DNA from: Actinomycetota bacterium
Lineage (GTDB): Bacteria; Actinomycetota; Acidimicrobiia; Acidimicrobiales; Microtrichaceae
Assembly: GCA_963169245.1 (NCBI GenBank)
Contig: CAUJEC010000150.1
Coordinates: forward strand, 1 to 40,906
Direction of reading: 5' to 3'
Length of the DNA stretch: 40,906 nucleotides
Each line of letters starts with the position of its first letter. Positions within the stretch are counted from its first letter, which is position 1. The notes beneath the pieces are model-generated. The model saw only the letters and a list, made by a program, of their open reading frames with translations. It ran no database searches and was not told the origin of the DNA. Positions 1 through 7,331 of the stretch are shown here, piece after piece. A program made the translations under genes and the position numbers.

Positions 1-1227
1 GCGAAGTTGGTTGCTGAGGGCAAGGGTTTCCTGCATCCCTTCTACTACTTCAAGGAGCATCTGAGCGTTCCGGGGGCCGACCACCCGCCCGGTTTCGTGG
101 TCATCCTCGCTGCGCTCGACCTGATCGGCATCGGATCGCCACAGGGACAACGTGTCGTGATGACACTGCTGGGCACCGCGTCCATCGGTGTCGTCGGTCT
201 ACTCGGTCGCCGAATCGCCAATGAGAGGGTTGGGCTGATCGCAGCGATTCTGTCCGCGGTCTATCCGAACTTCTGGATCAACGACGGGATGCTCATGGTC
301 GAGACAGTGTTCATCCTCGCCACCGCCGTCGCCCTCCTGTTCACATATCGGTACCTCGCAACCGTGGTTGTTCTCGACGCGGTCGTGGTGTCGGTCGCCA
401 TCACCGTTGCGGCGATGGTGCGGCCCGAGGCCCTTCTGCTTTTCGCCATCATCTGTAGCCCGCTCGTCTGGCGAAAGGCCAGCGCATGGAAGACCAGAAT
501 CTCACATCTGGCGGTGATGGCTGTCGTCCCGATGGCGGCCTTCGCCCCATGGGTCATCTACAACCTGGGCCGTTTCGAGACACCCGTCCTCATCAGTACC
601 GGAGCCGGGCAGACCCTAGCGGTGGGAAACTGTGACCTGACCTATCACGGTGACTTTCTCGGTTTCTACGACACCAAATGCCTCCTGCCACCCCAGATCG
701 AACCTCCGGATCTGGACGACCTCTCGCTGGCCGACATCGAGTACAGGCGAATAGCTCTGGAGTACATGTCGAATCACCAGCGACGTCTGCCTGTTGTCAT
801 GGCGGCACGCGTTGGTCGGCAGTGGCACCTGTTTCGTCCCGGACAGTCCATCGGTCTGGACGGATATGTCGAAGGTCGTTCCGGTGGGCCGCCCGGCAGC
901 AGCTTCTGGCCGGTCCGTGAGGCGCTGTGGTCCTACTACGTCCTGATGCCACTGGCGGTTGCCGGACTGGTGCTTCTCCGCCGTCGCCGAACAGCGATCT
1001 GGCCCCTCCTCGCACAGCCAGCGTTGGTGACTTTCGTTGCGGCATCAACCTTTGGGATCACTAGGTATAGAGCAGGAGCGGAGATCACCATTGTGGTCGC
1101 CGCCGCTGTTGCTCTCGACATGGCCATACGGAGGATGCTTGGAGAGTCATCCGATGAACAGGAGCAACCCGACGCGCCGCCAGGAGACGTCGTGGAGATC
1201 GAAACAGGAGTCTCAATTGAGCACTGA
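1..1227 (+). CDS. PMT/ArnT-type membrane glycosyltransferase, C-terminal part (5' end outside window)
   Basis: The frame is open from base 1, so the gene begins upstream; the TTG at 7 is only the first in-frame start codon here and is not a credible start. The 408 visible residues hold a HPPG-F loop near residue 30 (compare the HPP-Y/F-P motif of family GT39/GT83 enzymes), then many hydrophobic segments, and a periplasmic-type loop with paired Cys (about 210 and 225). The end is a basic RRRR stretch, two more membrane segments and a short acidic tail. Proteins of this type move a sugar from a polyprenyl-phosphate donor to a lipid or protein acceptor on the outer face of the membrane. The catalytic N-terminal Asp loop is missing because of truncation, so the donor and acceptor cannot be inferred. 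The methyltransferase downstream overlaps its 3' end. Confidence 0.8.
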   Translation, partial: AKLVAEGKGFLHPFYYFKEHLSVPGADHPPGFVVILAALDLIGIGSPQGQRVVMTLLGTASIGVVGLLGRRIANERVGLIAAILSAVYPNFWINDGMLMVETVFILATAVALLFTYRYLATVVVLDAVVVSVAITVAAMVRPEALLLFAIICSPLVWRKASAWKTRISHLAVMAVVPMAAFAPWVIYNLGRFETPVLISTGAGQTLAVGNCDLTYHGDFLGFYDTKCLLPPQIEPPDLDDLSLADIEYRRIALEYMSNHQRRLPVVMAARVGRQWHLFRPGQSIGLDGYVEGRSGGPPGSSFWPVREALWSYYVLMPLAVAGLVLLRRRRTAIWPLLAQPALVTFVAASTFGITRYRAGAEITIVVAAAVALDMAIRRMLGESSDEQEQPDAPPGDVVEIETGVSIEH

Positions 1228-2017
1228 TGCCAGCCAGCACGATTCATACCGACCGGATGAAACCCGCTCCGACGGCCGCGACGCCGGGGCCCACGGCATC
1301 ACCCAGGTCGACATGGTGCATCGCCTGCCGAAGGCCGAACTAGTCGACCGGGTCGAGTTCCTGGTCGACGCCGCCCGAGGAAGAAAGGTCGTGCACGTCG
1401 GTTTCGTCGACAGCGGTTGTTGGGAGTACCACGACCGATTCGATTCGTGGCTGCATGCCCACCTCAACTCGGTGGCGAGCAGCCTGGTGGGCTTGGACCT
1501 GGATTCCGAAGGCGTCAGCCGCGCTCAAGAGATGGGGTTTGAGGCCCATGCGGTCGACTGTTCCGACTCAGATGCTGTTGCCGCGCTCGGCCTCGAACCA
1601 GCGGACGTGGCGATCGCAGGTGAGATCATCGAACATCTCGACGACAGCGGGTCATTCCTCGACGGCCTCCATTCACTCGTCCGGCCCGGCGGAACCCTCA
1701 TCGTCACAACTCCCAATGCGAGCGGACTGCTGAACGCAGGTGCGGGTGCGCTGGCCGGCTACGAGGTGAACCACCCCGACCACGTCACTCTGTACTCCTG
1801 TTACACGCTCACCAACCTGATGGAACGACGCGGCTGGAACGTCAACCGGGTGGCCACCTACGTGCCTGTTCTCAAGGAGTTCTCCGCACTCAAGGGGAAG
1901 ATGAAGATTCTGGGAGCCGGCGCCCAGGCTGTCCTTGGAGCCGAGCGGCTACTCGCCCGCCTTGGTCGGCCCTATGCCGCCGATGGTCTTATCGTCGTCG
2001 CCCGCCGACCCGACTGA
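1217..2017 (+). CDS. class I SAM-dependent methyltransferase
   Basis: A 266-residue protein with a Rossmann methyltransferase core: motif I VVHVGFVDSG early in the protein, an acidic residue after strand 2 (GLDLDSEG), GEIIEHLDD as motif II/post-II, and LVRPGGTLIVTTPN as motif III. This is the Methyltransf_11/23 layout; the acceptor is unknown, but the location suggests a glycan or glycolipid. I prefer the TTG at 1217 because AGGAG (1206-1210) sits six bases upstream and the overlap with the upstream gene is only 11 bases. An ATG at 1154 with GGAG nine bases upstream would add 21 poorly structured residues and cannot be excluded. It ends 23 bases before the convergent DUF2304 gene. Confidence 0.85.
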   Translation: MSTDASQHDSYRPDETRSDGRDAGAHGITQVDMVHRLPKAELVDRVEFLVDAARGRKVVHVGFVDSGCWEYHDRFDSWLHAHLNSVASSLVGLDLDSEGVSRAQEMGFEAHAVDCSDSDAVAALGLEPADVAIAGEIIEHLDDSGSFLDGLHSLVRPGGTLIVTTPNASGLLNAGAGALAGYEVNHPDHVTLYSCYTLTNLMERRGWNVNRVATYVPVLKEFSALKGKMKILGAGAQAVLGAERLLARLGRPYAADGLIVVARRPD

Positions 2018-2040
2018 CGCCACTGAACGGTCCTCTCGAA

Positions 2041-2472
2041 TCAATTCTGCGACTCGGCCTCGGTGGACGACTCGAAGTCTGACCTGAGCTGTTCGTGTTC
2101 TGCGCGCAACAACGCGAACTCCTCAGCGAGTGTCCGCAGACGTTCCTCGGATCTAGAGAACTCCCATGAGAAGTGGACCACCACGACAAAGAGAAACCCG
2201 ATGGCGAGCAGCAGGAAGGTAGCGGGGGGGTAATAGATGCCGGCTGCATTCGACAGTCGCTCGAGGAGCCCGGGGAACACGGCGACCGTCGCCAGTACCA
2301 CCGCTACGAACACCCAAAGCAGTGAGTACTTCGTCCGCAGCTTGTGTCTTCGAACAAGTCGGATCATCCAGATGATCGTGGCCAGGGTCACGATCACCAC
2401 GAGCACGTGGGCCCGTCCGCTCAGCGCTCCGCCGGTGACGGGCACCTGGTTCAGTCCCTGATCGGCGATCAT
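2041..2472 (-). CDS. DUF2304-type small membrane protein
   Basis: A 143-residue protein with three hydrophobic segments (roughly residues 22-38, 50-68 and 82-102) separated by a short basic loop (RRHKLRTKYS), then a charged coiled-coil-like tail rich in Glu and Arg. The segment order, the KYSLLW motif after segment one and the helical tail match the DUF2304 family, which commonly lies beside a GT2 gene. Its ATG overlaps the stop of the upstream GT2 as ATGA (2469-2472), so the two are translationally coupled. By analogy with such pairs it may anchor or assist the glycosyltransferase at the membrane; this is inference. Confidence 0.8.
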   Translation of the reverse strand: MIADQGLNQVPVTGGALSGRAHVLVVIVTLATIIWMIRLVRRHKLRTKYSLLWVFVAVVLATVAVFPGLLERLSNAAGIYYPPATFLLLAIGFLFVVVVHFSWEFSRSEERLRTLAEEFALLRAEHEQLRSDFESSTEAESQN

Positions 2473-3227
2473 CGCTCTGACTCCGAGTCAGGCTCTGGAT
2501 CACTGATCGAGCTCGCGTCGCTGTCTCCAACAACATGTGCAGGCCTCAACTGGGCTCTGGTGAGCATCGTGAAGATCACCCGTACATAGTGGTACAGAAG
2601 TTTGAGGCGAACAGCAGATGGTGACCCGCCCGCCCGCTGATGCATCTGGACCGGCACCTCAGCAATCCTGAACCCCTCATAGTTTGCAGCGAGGAGCGCT
2701 TCGACGGACTCCATATACTCCGACGGATAGCTGGTGGCGAAATACTCGAGAACTGGACGGTTGAATGCCCTGAACCCAGAACTCGTATCCGAGAACGATC
2801 GACCGCTCAGCAACCTGATCGTGAGCTGCAGGACCTTCATCGCCCGTCGCCGGGTACGGCCCACCTCATATGAGGTCTCTGACGCGAAACGGCTGCCTAT
2901 GACCATGTCAGCAACCTCGAGAGCTTCGAGGAGACGAGGCACCATCGTCGGGTCATGTTGACCGTCCGCATCGAATTGCACTGCGGCGTCATAACCGGAA
3001 TCTACGGCGTAGCGGAAGCCGGTCCGCAACGCGCCACCGATGCCCAGATTGAACGGCAGACGGAGCGCGACCGCCCCGTTGGCTCTGGCGACATCGGACG
3101 TCCTGTCGGTCGAGCCGTCGTCGATCACCACGACGTCGAGCTCAGGAAGGACTTCTGCCAATTCCGAAAGGACGCCGGGGAGCGTCACCTCTTCGTTGAG
3201 TGCCGGGATGATTACAAGAACCCTGAT
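2469..3227 (-). CDS. GT2 glycosyltransferase (polyprenyl-phosphate mannosyltransferase-like), apparent ATC start
   Basis: A cytosolic GT-A enzyme of about 252 residues that would use a nucleotide sugar. Visible motifs are VVVIDDGSTDRT (nucleotide binding), QFDADGQHDP (DxD-type metal site), MVIGSRF and a GFRAFNR acceptor-side motif, the order of DPM1-like GT2 proteins. The first ATG/GTG/TTG in frame is a GTG at 3188, but starting there removes the conserved first beta strand. Reading upstream gives RVLVIIPALNEE, directly preceded by an ATC at 3227-3225, which has AGGGGA six bases before it. An in-frame TAG closes the frame further up with no other start codon between. I therefore place the start at the ATC, where family members usually have Met. 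An ATG changed by mutation or assembly error is the alternative. Confidence 0.8.
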   Translation of the reverse strand: MRVLVIIPALNEEVTLPGVLSELAEVLPELDVVVIDDGSTDRTSDVARANGAVALRLPFNLGIGGALRTGFRYAVDSGYDAAVQFDADGQHDPTMVPRLLEALEVADMVIGSRFASETSYEVGRTRRRAMKVLQLTIRLLSGRSFSDTSSGFRAFNRPVLEYFATSYPSEYMESVEALLAANYEGFRIAEVPVQMHQRAGGSPSAVRLKLLYHYVRVIFTMLTRAQLRPAHVVGDSDASSISDPEPDSESER

Positions 3228-3310
3228 CTGAGTTCCCCTTCGCGTCGGGCGCCGCTACGGCGTCTAGAGTCAACGAAGATATCCAACCGGGGCCACTTCA
3301 GCACGACTCG

Positions 3311-5041
3311 ATGACAACACCAGCCACCGAACGGGAGAGCGAACGATTCTCCATTTCGAGGATCTCGCCCCGTGGGCGCGATGCCCTATGCATCGTATTC
3401 CTCGGCGTGCTGGTTCTGCTGGCCCTGCCAGGCCTGTACCGATATCAGGGTCCGCCCATGGAGGAAGGCTTCATGCTGGCCTTCCCGGAGCAGATCCTCA
3501 AGGGCAACATGCCACACAGGGACTTTCTGCATCTCTACGGTCCGGGGTCACTGTGGCTGCTCGCCATTGTCTACAAGGTGGCGGGCGTGACGCTCGCTGT
3601 GGAGCGGTCCGTCGGGCTTCTGCAGCACCTTGGCACAACCTTCGGTCTCTTCTTCCTTCTCAAGCCCTTCGGTCGACGTGTGGCAACTGTCGCTGGGGCG
3701 GTCTCGTTCATCATTCTGATAGGGCCAGCTGGACTGTCCGCCCTCGCTTGGAACGGCGCCCTGGCGCTCGGCATCTGCTCCCTCGCCGTCGGGGCAGCCG
3801 CTGCACACGCCGAGCCGGGCCGCAGGGCAGTCATGCTGGCGGTAATCTCGGGCACCCTCGCCGGGACCGCGCTGCTGTTTCGTCCCGACATGATCATCGC
3901 CATGGGACTCGCCGGAGTGGCGATGCTGCTCCGGCAGCCACGTGACCGACGGGTGGCGATGCTCGGCGGCGGAGTCGTGACTCTGCTGTTGTACATACCG
4001 CACATGGTCATATCCGGAGTCGGGGACTCGTTCAACGGAATGTTCATGGACCCCGTGTTCAGACTTCGGCCGGGTAGAACGCTGCCCGCTCCTCCTTCGT
4101 GGGGTTCGATAGATGGGTTCCTACAGCGGGTGGGAACGCTTCGAACGACCGGTTGGCCACTTCCAATGCTGGATCAGTCCTACCAGATCTACATCTGGTT
4201 CTGGCTCGTTCCGATCTCGATCCTGTTGGTACTGGTGGCAGCGTGGCGGCTCCGACGGCGGCAGCCACAGTCGCGCCTGACCACAGCGCTCTGGCCGGCG
4301 TCCTTGTTCAATCTCGCGTTGATAACCCAGGCGTTCCAGCGGCCCGACTCGACACATCTTGCATGGGTCACAGGCATCTCATTCCCGTTGTTGATTCCTG
4401 CTGTGCTCGTGTTGCTCGATGAACTCGCCGAGCGTGTCGGTCAGCGACGAACCGATGCGTCGCCCAACCCGTCGGGTCGAATCCTGGGACCGTTGAGAAA
4501 CCGGCAGATCGTGGCGATTGCGCTGCCGCTCGTCATCCTCGTCGGCGTAGTCCCCTTTTATCCGCTCCGCACCTATGCGGATCTGGTTTCACAGAGCTTC
4601 GGGTTCAACCGATTTGGTTTCCCCGTCGAGCGAGACGGACGCGTCTTCTACCTCGGTGATCCCACGACAGCTCGAGATGCACAACGCATCACCGACGAGT
4701 TGGGCGACATGCTCAAGGAGGGACAGACACTCATCGTCGGACCCCGGGACATGTCGCGAACCAACTACAGCGACTCCTTCTTCTACTACCTGTTCCCCGA
4801 CCTCGAATCCGGCACACGATATATCGAGATGGATCCGGGTCTCGCCGACACCGACGAGTCCGGGCTGTCCGAGGAGCTCGCCAAGGCCGACTGGCTTGTC
4901 CTCTCAGACGTCTGGGCAGGTTGGACCGAGCCGAACGAGAGCGCAGTTTCGAGATCGCAGAAACCGAACCGTGTCATCGACAAGCATTTCTGCACCGTCG
5001 CCGAGGCCGGACTGTTCACCCTCATGAAACGTTGTAGATGA
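3311..5041 (+). CDS. multi-spanning glycosyltransferase-like membrane protein with C-terminal extracytoplasmic domain
   Basis: A 576-residue protein. After a short polar N-terminus it has a first membrane helix (about 25-42), then a loop with EEGFMLAFPEQIL and PHRDFLHLYGPGSLWLL, which resembles the acidic catalytic loop and P-x-Y/F region of GT39/GT87-like enzymes. Some ten further hydrophobic segments follow to about residue 425. The last 150 residues are soluble, with a GDP-like loop, a GPRDMSRTNYSD segment and WLVLSDVW, and no family I can name. It starts a rightward chain: its stop overlaps the next ATG (ATGA, 5038-5041). It is divergent from the GT2/DUF2304 pair, with 83 bases between. 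A role in outer-face sugar transfer is likely; the substrate is unknown. Confidence 0.75.
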   Translation: MTTPATERESERFSISRISPRGRDALCIVFLGVLVLLALPGLYRYQGPPMEEGFMLAFPEQILKGNMPHRDFLHLYGPGSLWLLAIVYKVAGVTLAVERSVGLLQHLGTTFGLFFLLKPFGRRVATVAGAVSFIILIGPAGLSALAWNGALALGICSLAVGAAAAHAEPGRRAVMLAVISGTLAGTALLFRPDMIIAMGLAGVAMLLRQPRDRRVAMLGGGVVTLLLYIPHMVISGVGDSFNGMFMDPVFRLRPGRTLPAPPSWGSIDGFLQRVGTLRTTGWPLPMLDQSYQIYIWFWLVPISILLVLVAAWRLRRRQPQSRLTTALWPASLFNLALITQAFQRPDSTHLAWVTGISFPLLIPAVLVLLDELAERVGQRRTDASPNPSGRILGPLRNRQIVAIALPLVILVGVVPFYPLRTYADLVSQSFGFNRFGFPVERDGRVFYLGDPTTARDAQRITDELGDMLKEGQTLIVGPRDMSRTNYSDSFFYYLFPDLESGTRYIEMDPGLADTDESGLSEELAKADWLVLSDVWAGWTEPNESAVSRSQKPNRVIDKHFCTVAEAGLFTLMKRCR

Positions 5042-6525
5042 GCGGTACTGCAGACGACGAGAACACGCTTCCGATTAAGGCTGGCTCATCGCATCGACGG
5101 GCGATGATGATCGTAGGGGCGGTCGCTCTAGCCCCTCGTCTGGCCTGGGTGCTCCATGCCGCGCGTGAACCCCGCGGGCTACACGACCCCTTGGTCTACC
5201 TGAGCGCTGCTCGGAGCATCTCCGAGGGCGACGGATACCGTTCTCTCACAGGCACCGTGACAGCTTATTTTCCGCCCGGGTACCCGTTCTTCCTCGGGGG
5301 AGTCCATCGGATCACGACCGCCGTCGGACTCGGCGACCATTTCTTCGTTGTGGTCGGCGTCCTTCAGAGTCTGCTGGGCGTGTTTGGCGCGGTTGCGGTG
5401 GCCTCCATTGCGTCGCGTCTCACTGTGCTCACCAGGCGCACCGAAGCTCCTGTTGTGTCGGAGTCGAGCCGGGTCGAGCCAGTGGTTCTCGCCGCTGGGC
5501 TGATCGTCGCCCTTTGGCCAAATCTGATCTTTCAAACCGCCGTCCTGTTGTCCGAAACCCTGTTCATTGCGCTGTTCCTCGCGACCGTGTGGCTGCTCAT
5601 CAGCGCACTCGAGGCATCATCTATACAGAAGGCGTCCCCAATTCGGGTTGCGACACTCCTCGCTACAGCAGGACTTCTGTTCGGACTCTCGGTCCTCACA
5701 CGTCCGCAGTCCGCCCTGGTATTGATTCCTGCGGTCTTAGTCGCGGGGCTGCTCGCCCGCCTCCGTCTCAGACACAGCCTCACCGCAGTAGCTGTTCTGC
5801 TTGCCGGTTTCTGCGTTGTCAGCGTGGGTTGGGGAGTGCGCAATCAGATGCAGATGGGTCATTTTGTGATTGGATCCACCAACACCGGCGACAATCTGTG
5901 CATCGGTTTCAACCCGGACTCAACCGGTCGTTTTAGCTTCGCCCCAGCCTGTCAACATCCTGAGGCCTACACCGACGGACCTGATTCGGAGGTACGCCGT
6001 GACAGAGAGTTACGTGATGACGCCATCGCATGGGCCTTGGAGAATCCCAGTCACCTCCCCGGGCTCAGCCTCACGAAAATTGGTCTGACATTCTTCTCGG
6101 GAGATCTCGACGGGCTCGCCGCCAGTGAGGACTACGGGTCCGACCCCTTCTTCAGCGCTCGGACCCGGACAGTTCTGGAATGGAGCGCGAATATCTACTA
6201 CTTCGCTGTCATGGGATTGTCACTCGCTGGGCTGACAATGATCTGGGCTCGAAGGCGGGCCGTCCTAGAAGTAGGCGACGGCCGGGCAGGTGTCGATGCA
6301 GGATCTGAAGTCGATCGCTCGAAAGTCGCTGTTGCTGTCGCGAGCCTTTGTGTGCTTGTGGTCACCTTTGGGGCGCTGGTTCCTGCTCTCAGCTTCGGGG
6401 ATCAGCGTTTCAAGGTGCCCCTGATGCCATTCGTTGCAGTGATCGCCGGGTTTGGCCTTGCGGCAGGTTGGCAACAGATGACCCGGGCCGTGAGGGCTCC
6501 GAGACGGATGAACAAGTCTTCATGA
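5038..6525 (+). CDS. GT39/PMT_2-type membrane glycosyltransferase
   Basis: A 495-residue membrane protein. The first helix (about 22-38) is followed by a loop with HDPLVYLSAARSI and TAYFPPGYPFFLGG, the acidic loop and PPGYP motif typical of polyprenyl-phosphate-sugar-dependent transferases (PMT_2/ArnT-like). Eight to ten more membrane segments follow, with an external loop carrying two Cys (NLCIGFN and APACQHPE). The C-terminus is a short basic tail. The ATG lies inside the upstream stop (ATGA) and its own stop overlaps the next ATG in the same way, so three genes are translationally linked. Neighbouring mannosyl-phospholipid-type GT2 genes suggest a supply of the lipid-linked donor; this is inference. 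Confidence 0.85.
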   Translation: MSGTADDENTLPIKAGSSHRRAMMIVGAVALAPRLAWVLHAAREPRGLHDPLVYLSAARSISEGDGYRSLTGTVTAYFPPGYPFFLGGVHRITTAVGLGDHFFVVVGVLQSLLGVFGAVAVASIASRLTVLTRRTEAPVVSESSRVEPVVLAAGLIVALWPNLIFQTAVLLSETLFIALFLATVWLLISALEASSIQKASPIRVATLLATAGLLFGLSVLTRPQSALVLIPAVLVAGLLARLRLRHSLTAVAVLLAGFCVVSVGWGVRNQMQMGHFVIGSTNTGDNLCIGFNPDSTGRFSFAPACQHPEAYTDGPDSEVRRDRELRDDAIAWALENPSHLPGLSLTKIGLTFFSGDLDGLAASEDYGSDPFFSARTRTVLEWSANIYYFAVMGLSLAGLTMIWARRRAVLEVGDGRAGVDAGSEVDRSKVAVAVASLCVLVVTFGALVPALSFGDQRFKVPLMPFVAVIAGFGLAAGWQQMTRAVRAPRRMNKSS

Positions 6526-7331
6526 GCGACCGGTACAGTCGTGCGGTGCATTCAGTCGTTGTGATTCCGACCTATCAGGAGGCCGAGAACATCGACCGTC
6601 TCCTGCGGTCGATACGGGCCCATGCCCCGACGCTCGACATCATGATCGTCGACGACAACAGCCCCGACGGAACCGCAGAACTGGCACAGAGCGTCGGCGA
6701 GGAGATCGGCGGGGTAGAGGTTGTCAGACGTCCCGGTAAGGCAGGGCTCGGAGTTGCCTATCGGCATGGGTTCCGTCACGCGCTAAGCCAGGGATACGAA
6801 CTCATCGCTCAGATGGACGCGGATCTGTCACATGACCCGGCAGTCCTACCCCAACTCTTCTCTGCGGTCGAGGCGGGCGACGACGTTTGTGTGGGATCCC
6901 GCTATGTACCCGGCGGATCTGCCCCCAACTGGGGTTGGGCCCGGCGTCAACTGTCCCGACTGGCAAATTCATATGCCAAGAAGATGTTGAAGCTCACCTT
7001 CAATGACGCCACGACAGCGTTCAGGCTCTATCGATCCGAGGTCCTCGAAGGTATAGACATCGACGGAACGACCGCCAACGGGTACCTGTTCCAGATCGAG
7101 ACCGGCTTCAGGCTCTCCGATCACGGCTACCGGATCTCCGAGGTGCCGATAACCTTCCTCGACCGAGAGGCCGGTGCGTCGAAGATGGCTGTGCTCGAGA
7201 CGATGATCGAAACCGCGTTCCGTGTGACCTGGTGGGGGATGGTCATCAGAGCTCCGGGGTTCACCGGTGCTGTACGCAGGACCGCACCGGGACGCTACAT
7301 GCAGGACCGTGTCCGCCATGTCCAGCGTTGA
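6522..7331 (+). CDS. polyprenyl-phosphate mannosyltransferase-like GT2 (DPM1/Ppm1 type)
   Basis: A 269-residue GT-A enzyme that fits transfer of mannose (or a similar sugar) from a nucleotide donor to polyprenyl phosphate. It has VVIPTYQEAENI at the N-terminus, IMIVDDNSPDGTAELA, QMDADLSHDP (metal-binding DxD), VGSRYVPGG and a C-terminal SEVPITFLDR motif, the usual DPM1/Ppm1 set and length for a soluble actinobacterial enzyme without membrane anchors. The start at 6522 (ATGA with the upstream stop) keeps the protein at family length; an upstream in-frame start at 6348 only adds overlap with the previous gene. It probably feeds the two membrane transferases beside it. Confidence 0.88.
   Translation: MSDRYSRAVHSVVVIPTYQEAENIDRLLRSIRAHAPTLDIMIVDDNSPDGTAELAQSVGEEIGGVEVVRRPGKAGLGVAYRHGFRHALSQGYELIAQMDADLSHDPAVLPQLFSAVEAGDDVCVGSRYVPGGSAPNWGWARRQLSRLANSYAKKMLKLTFNDATTAFRLYRSEVLEGIDIDGTTANGYLFQIETGFRLSDHGYRISEVPITFLDREAGASKMAVLETMIETAFRVTWWGMVIRAPGFTGAVRRTAPGRYMQDRVRHVQR

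Noticed and set aside
3250-3262. CGCCG-CTA-CGGCG hairpin upstream of the GT2 gene
   Set aside because: Short GC stem in a GC-rich gap, not better than chance; no clear role.
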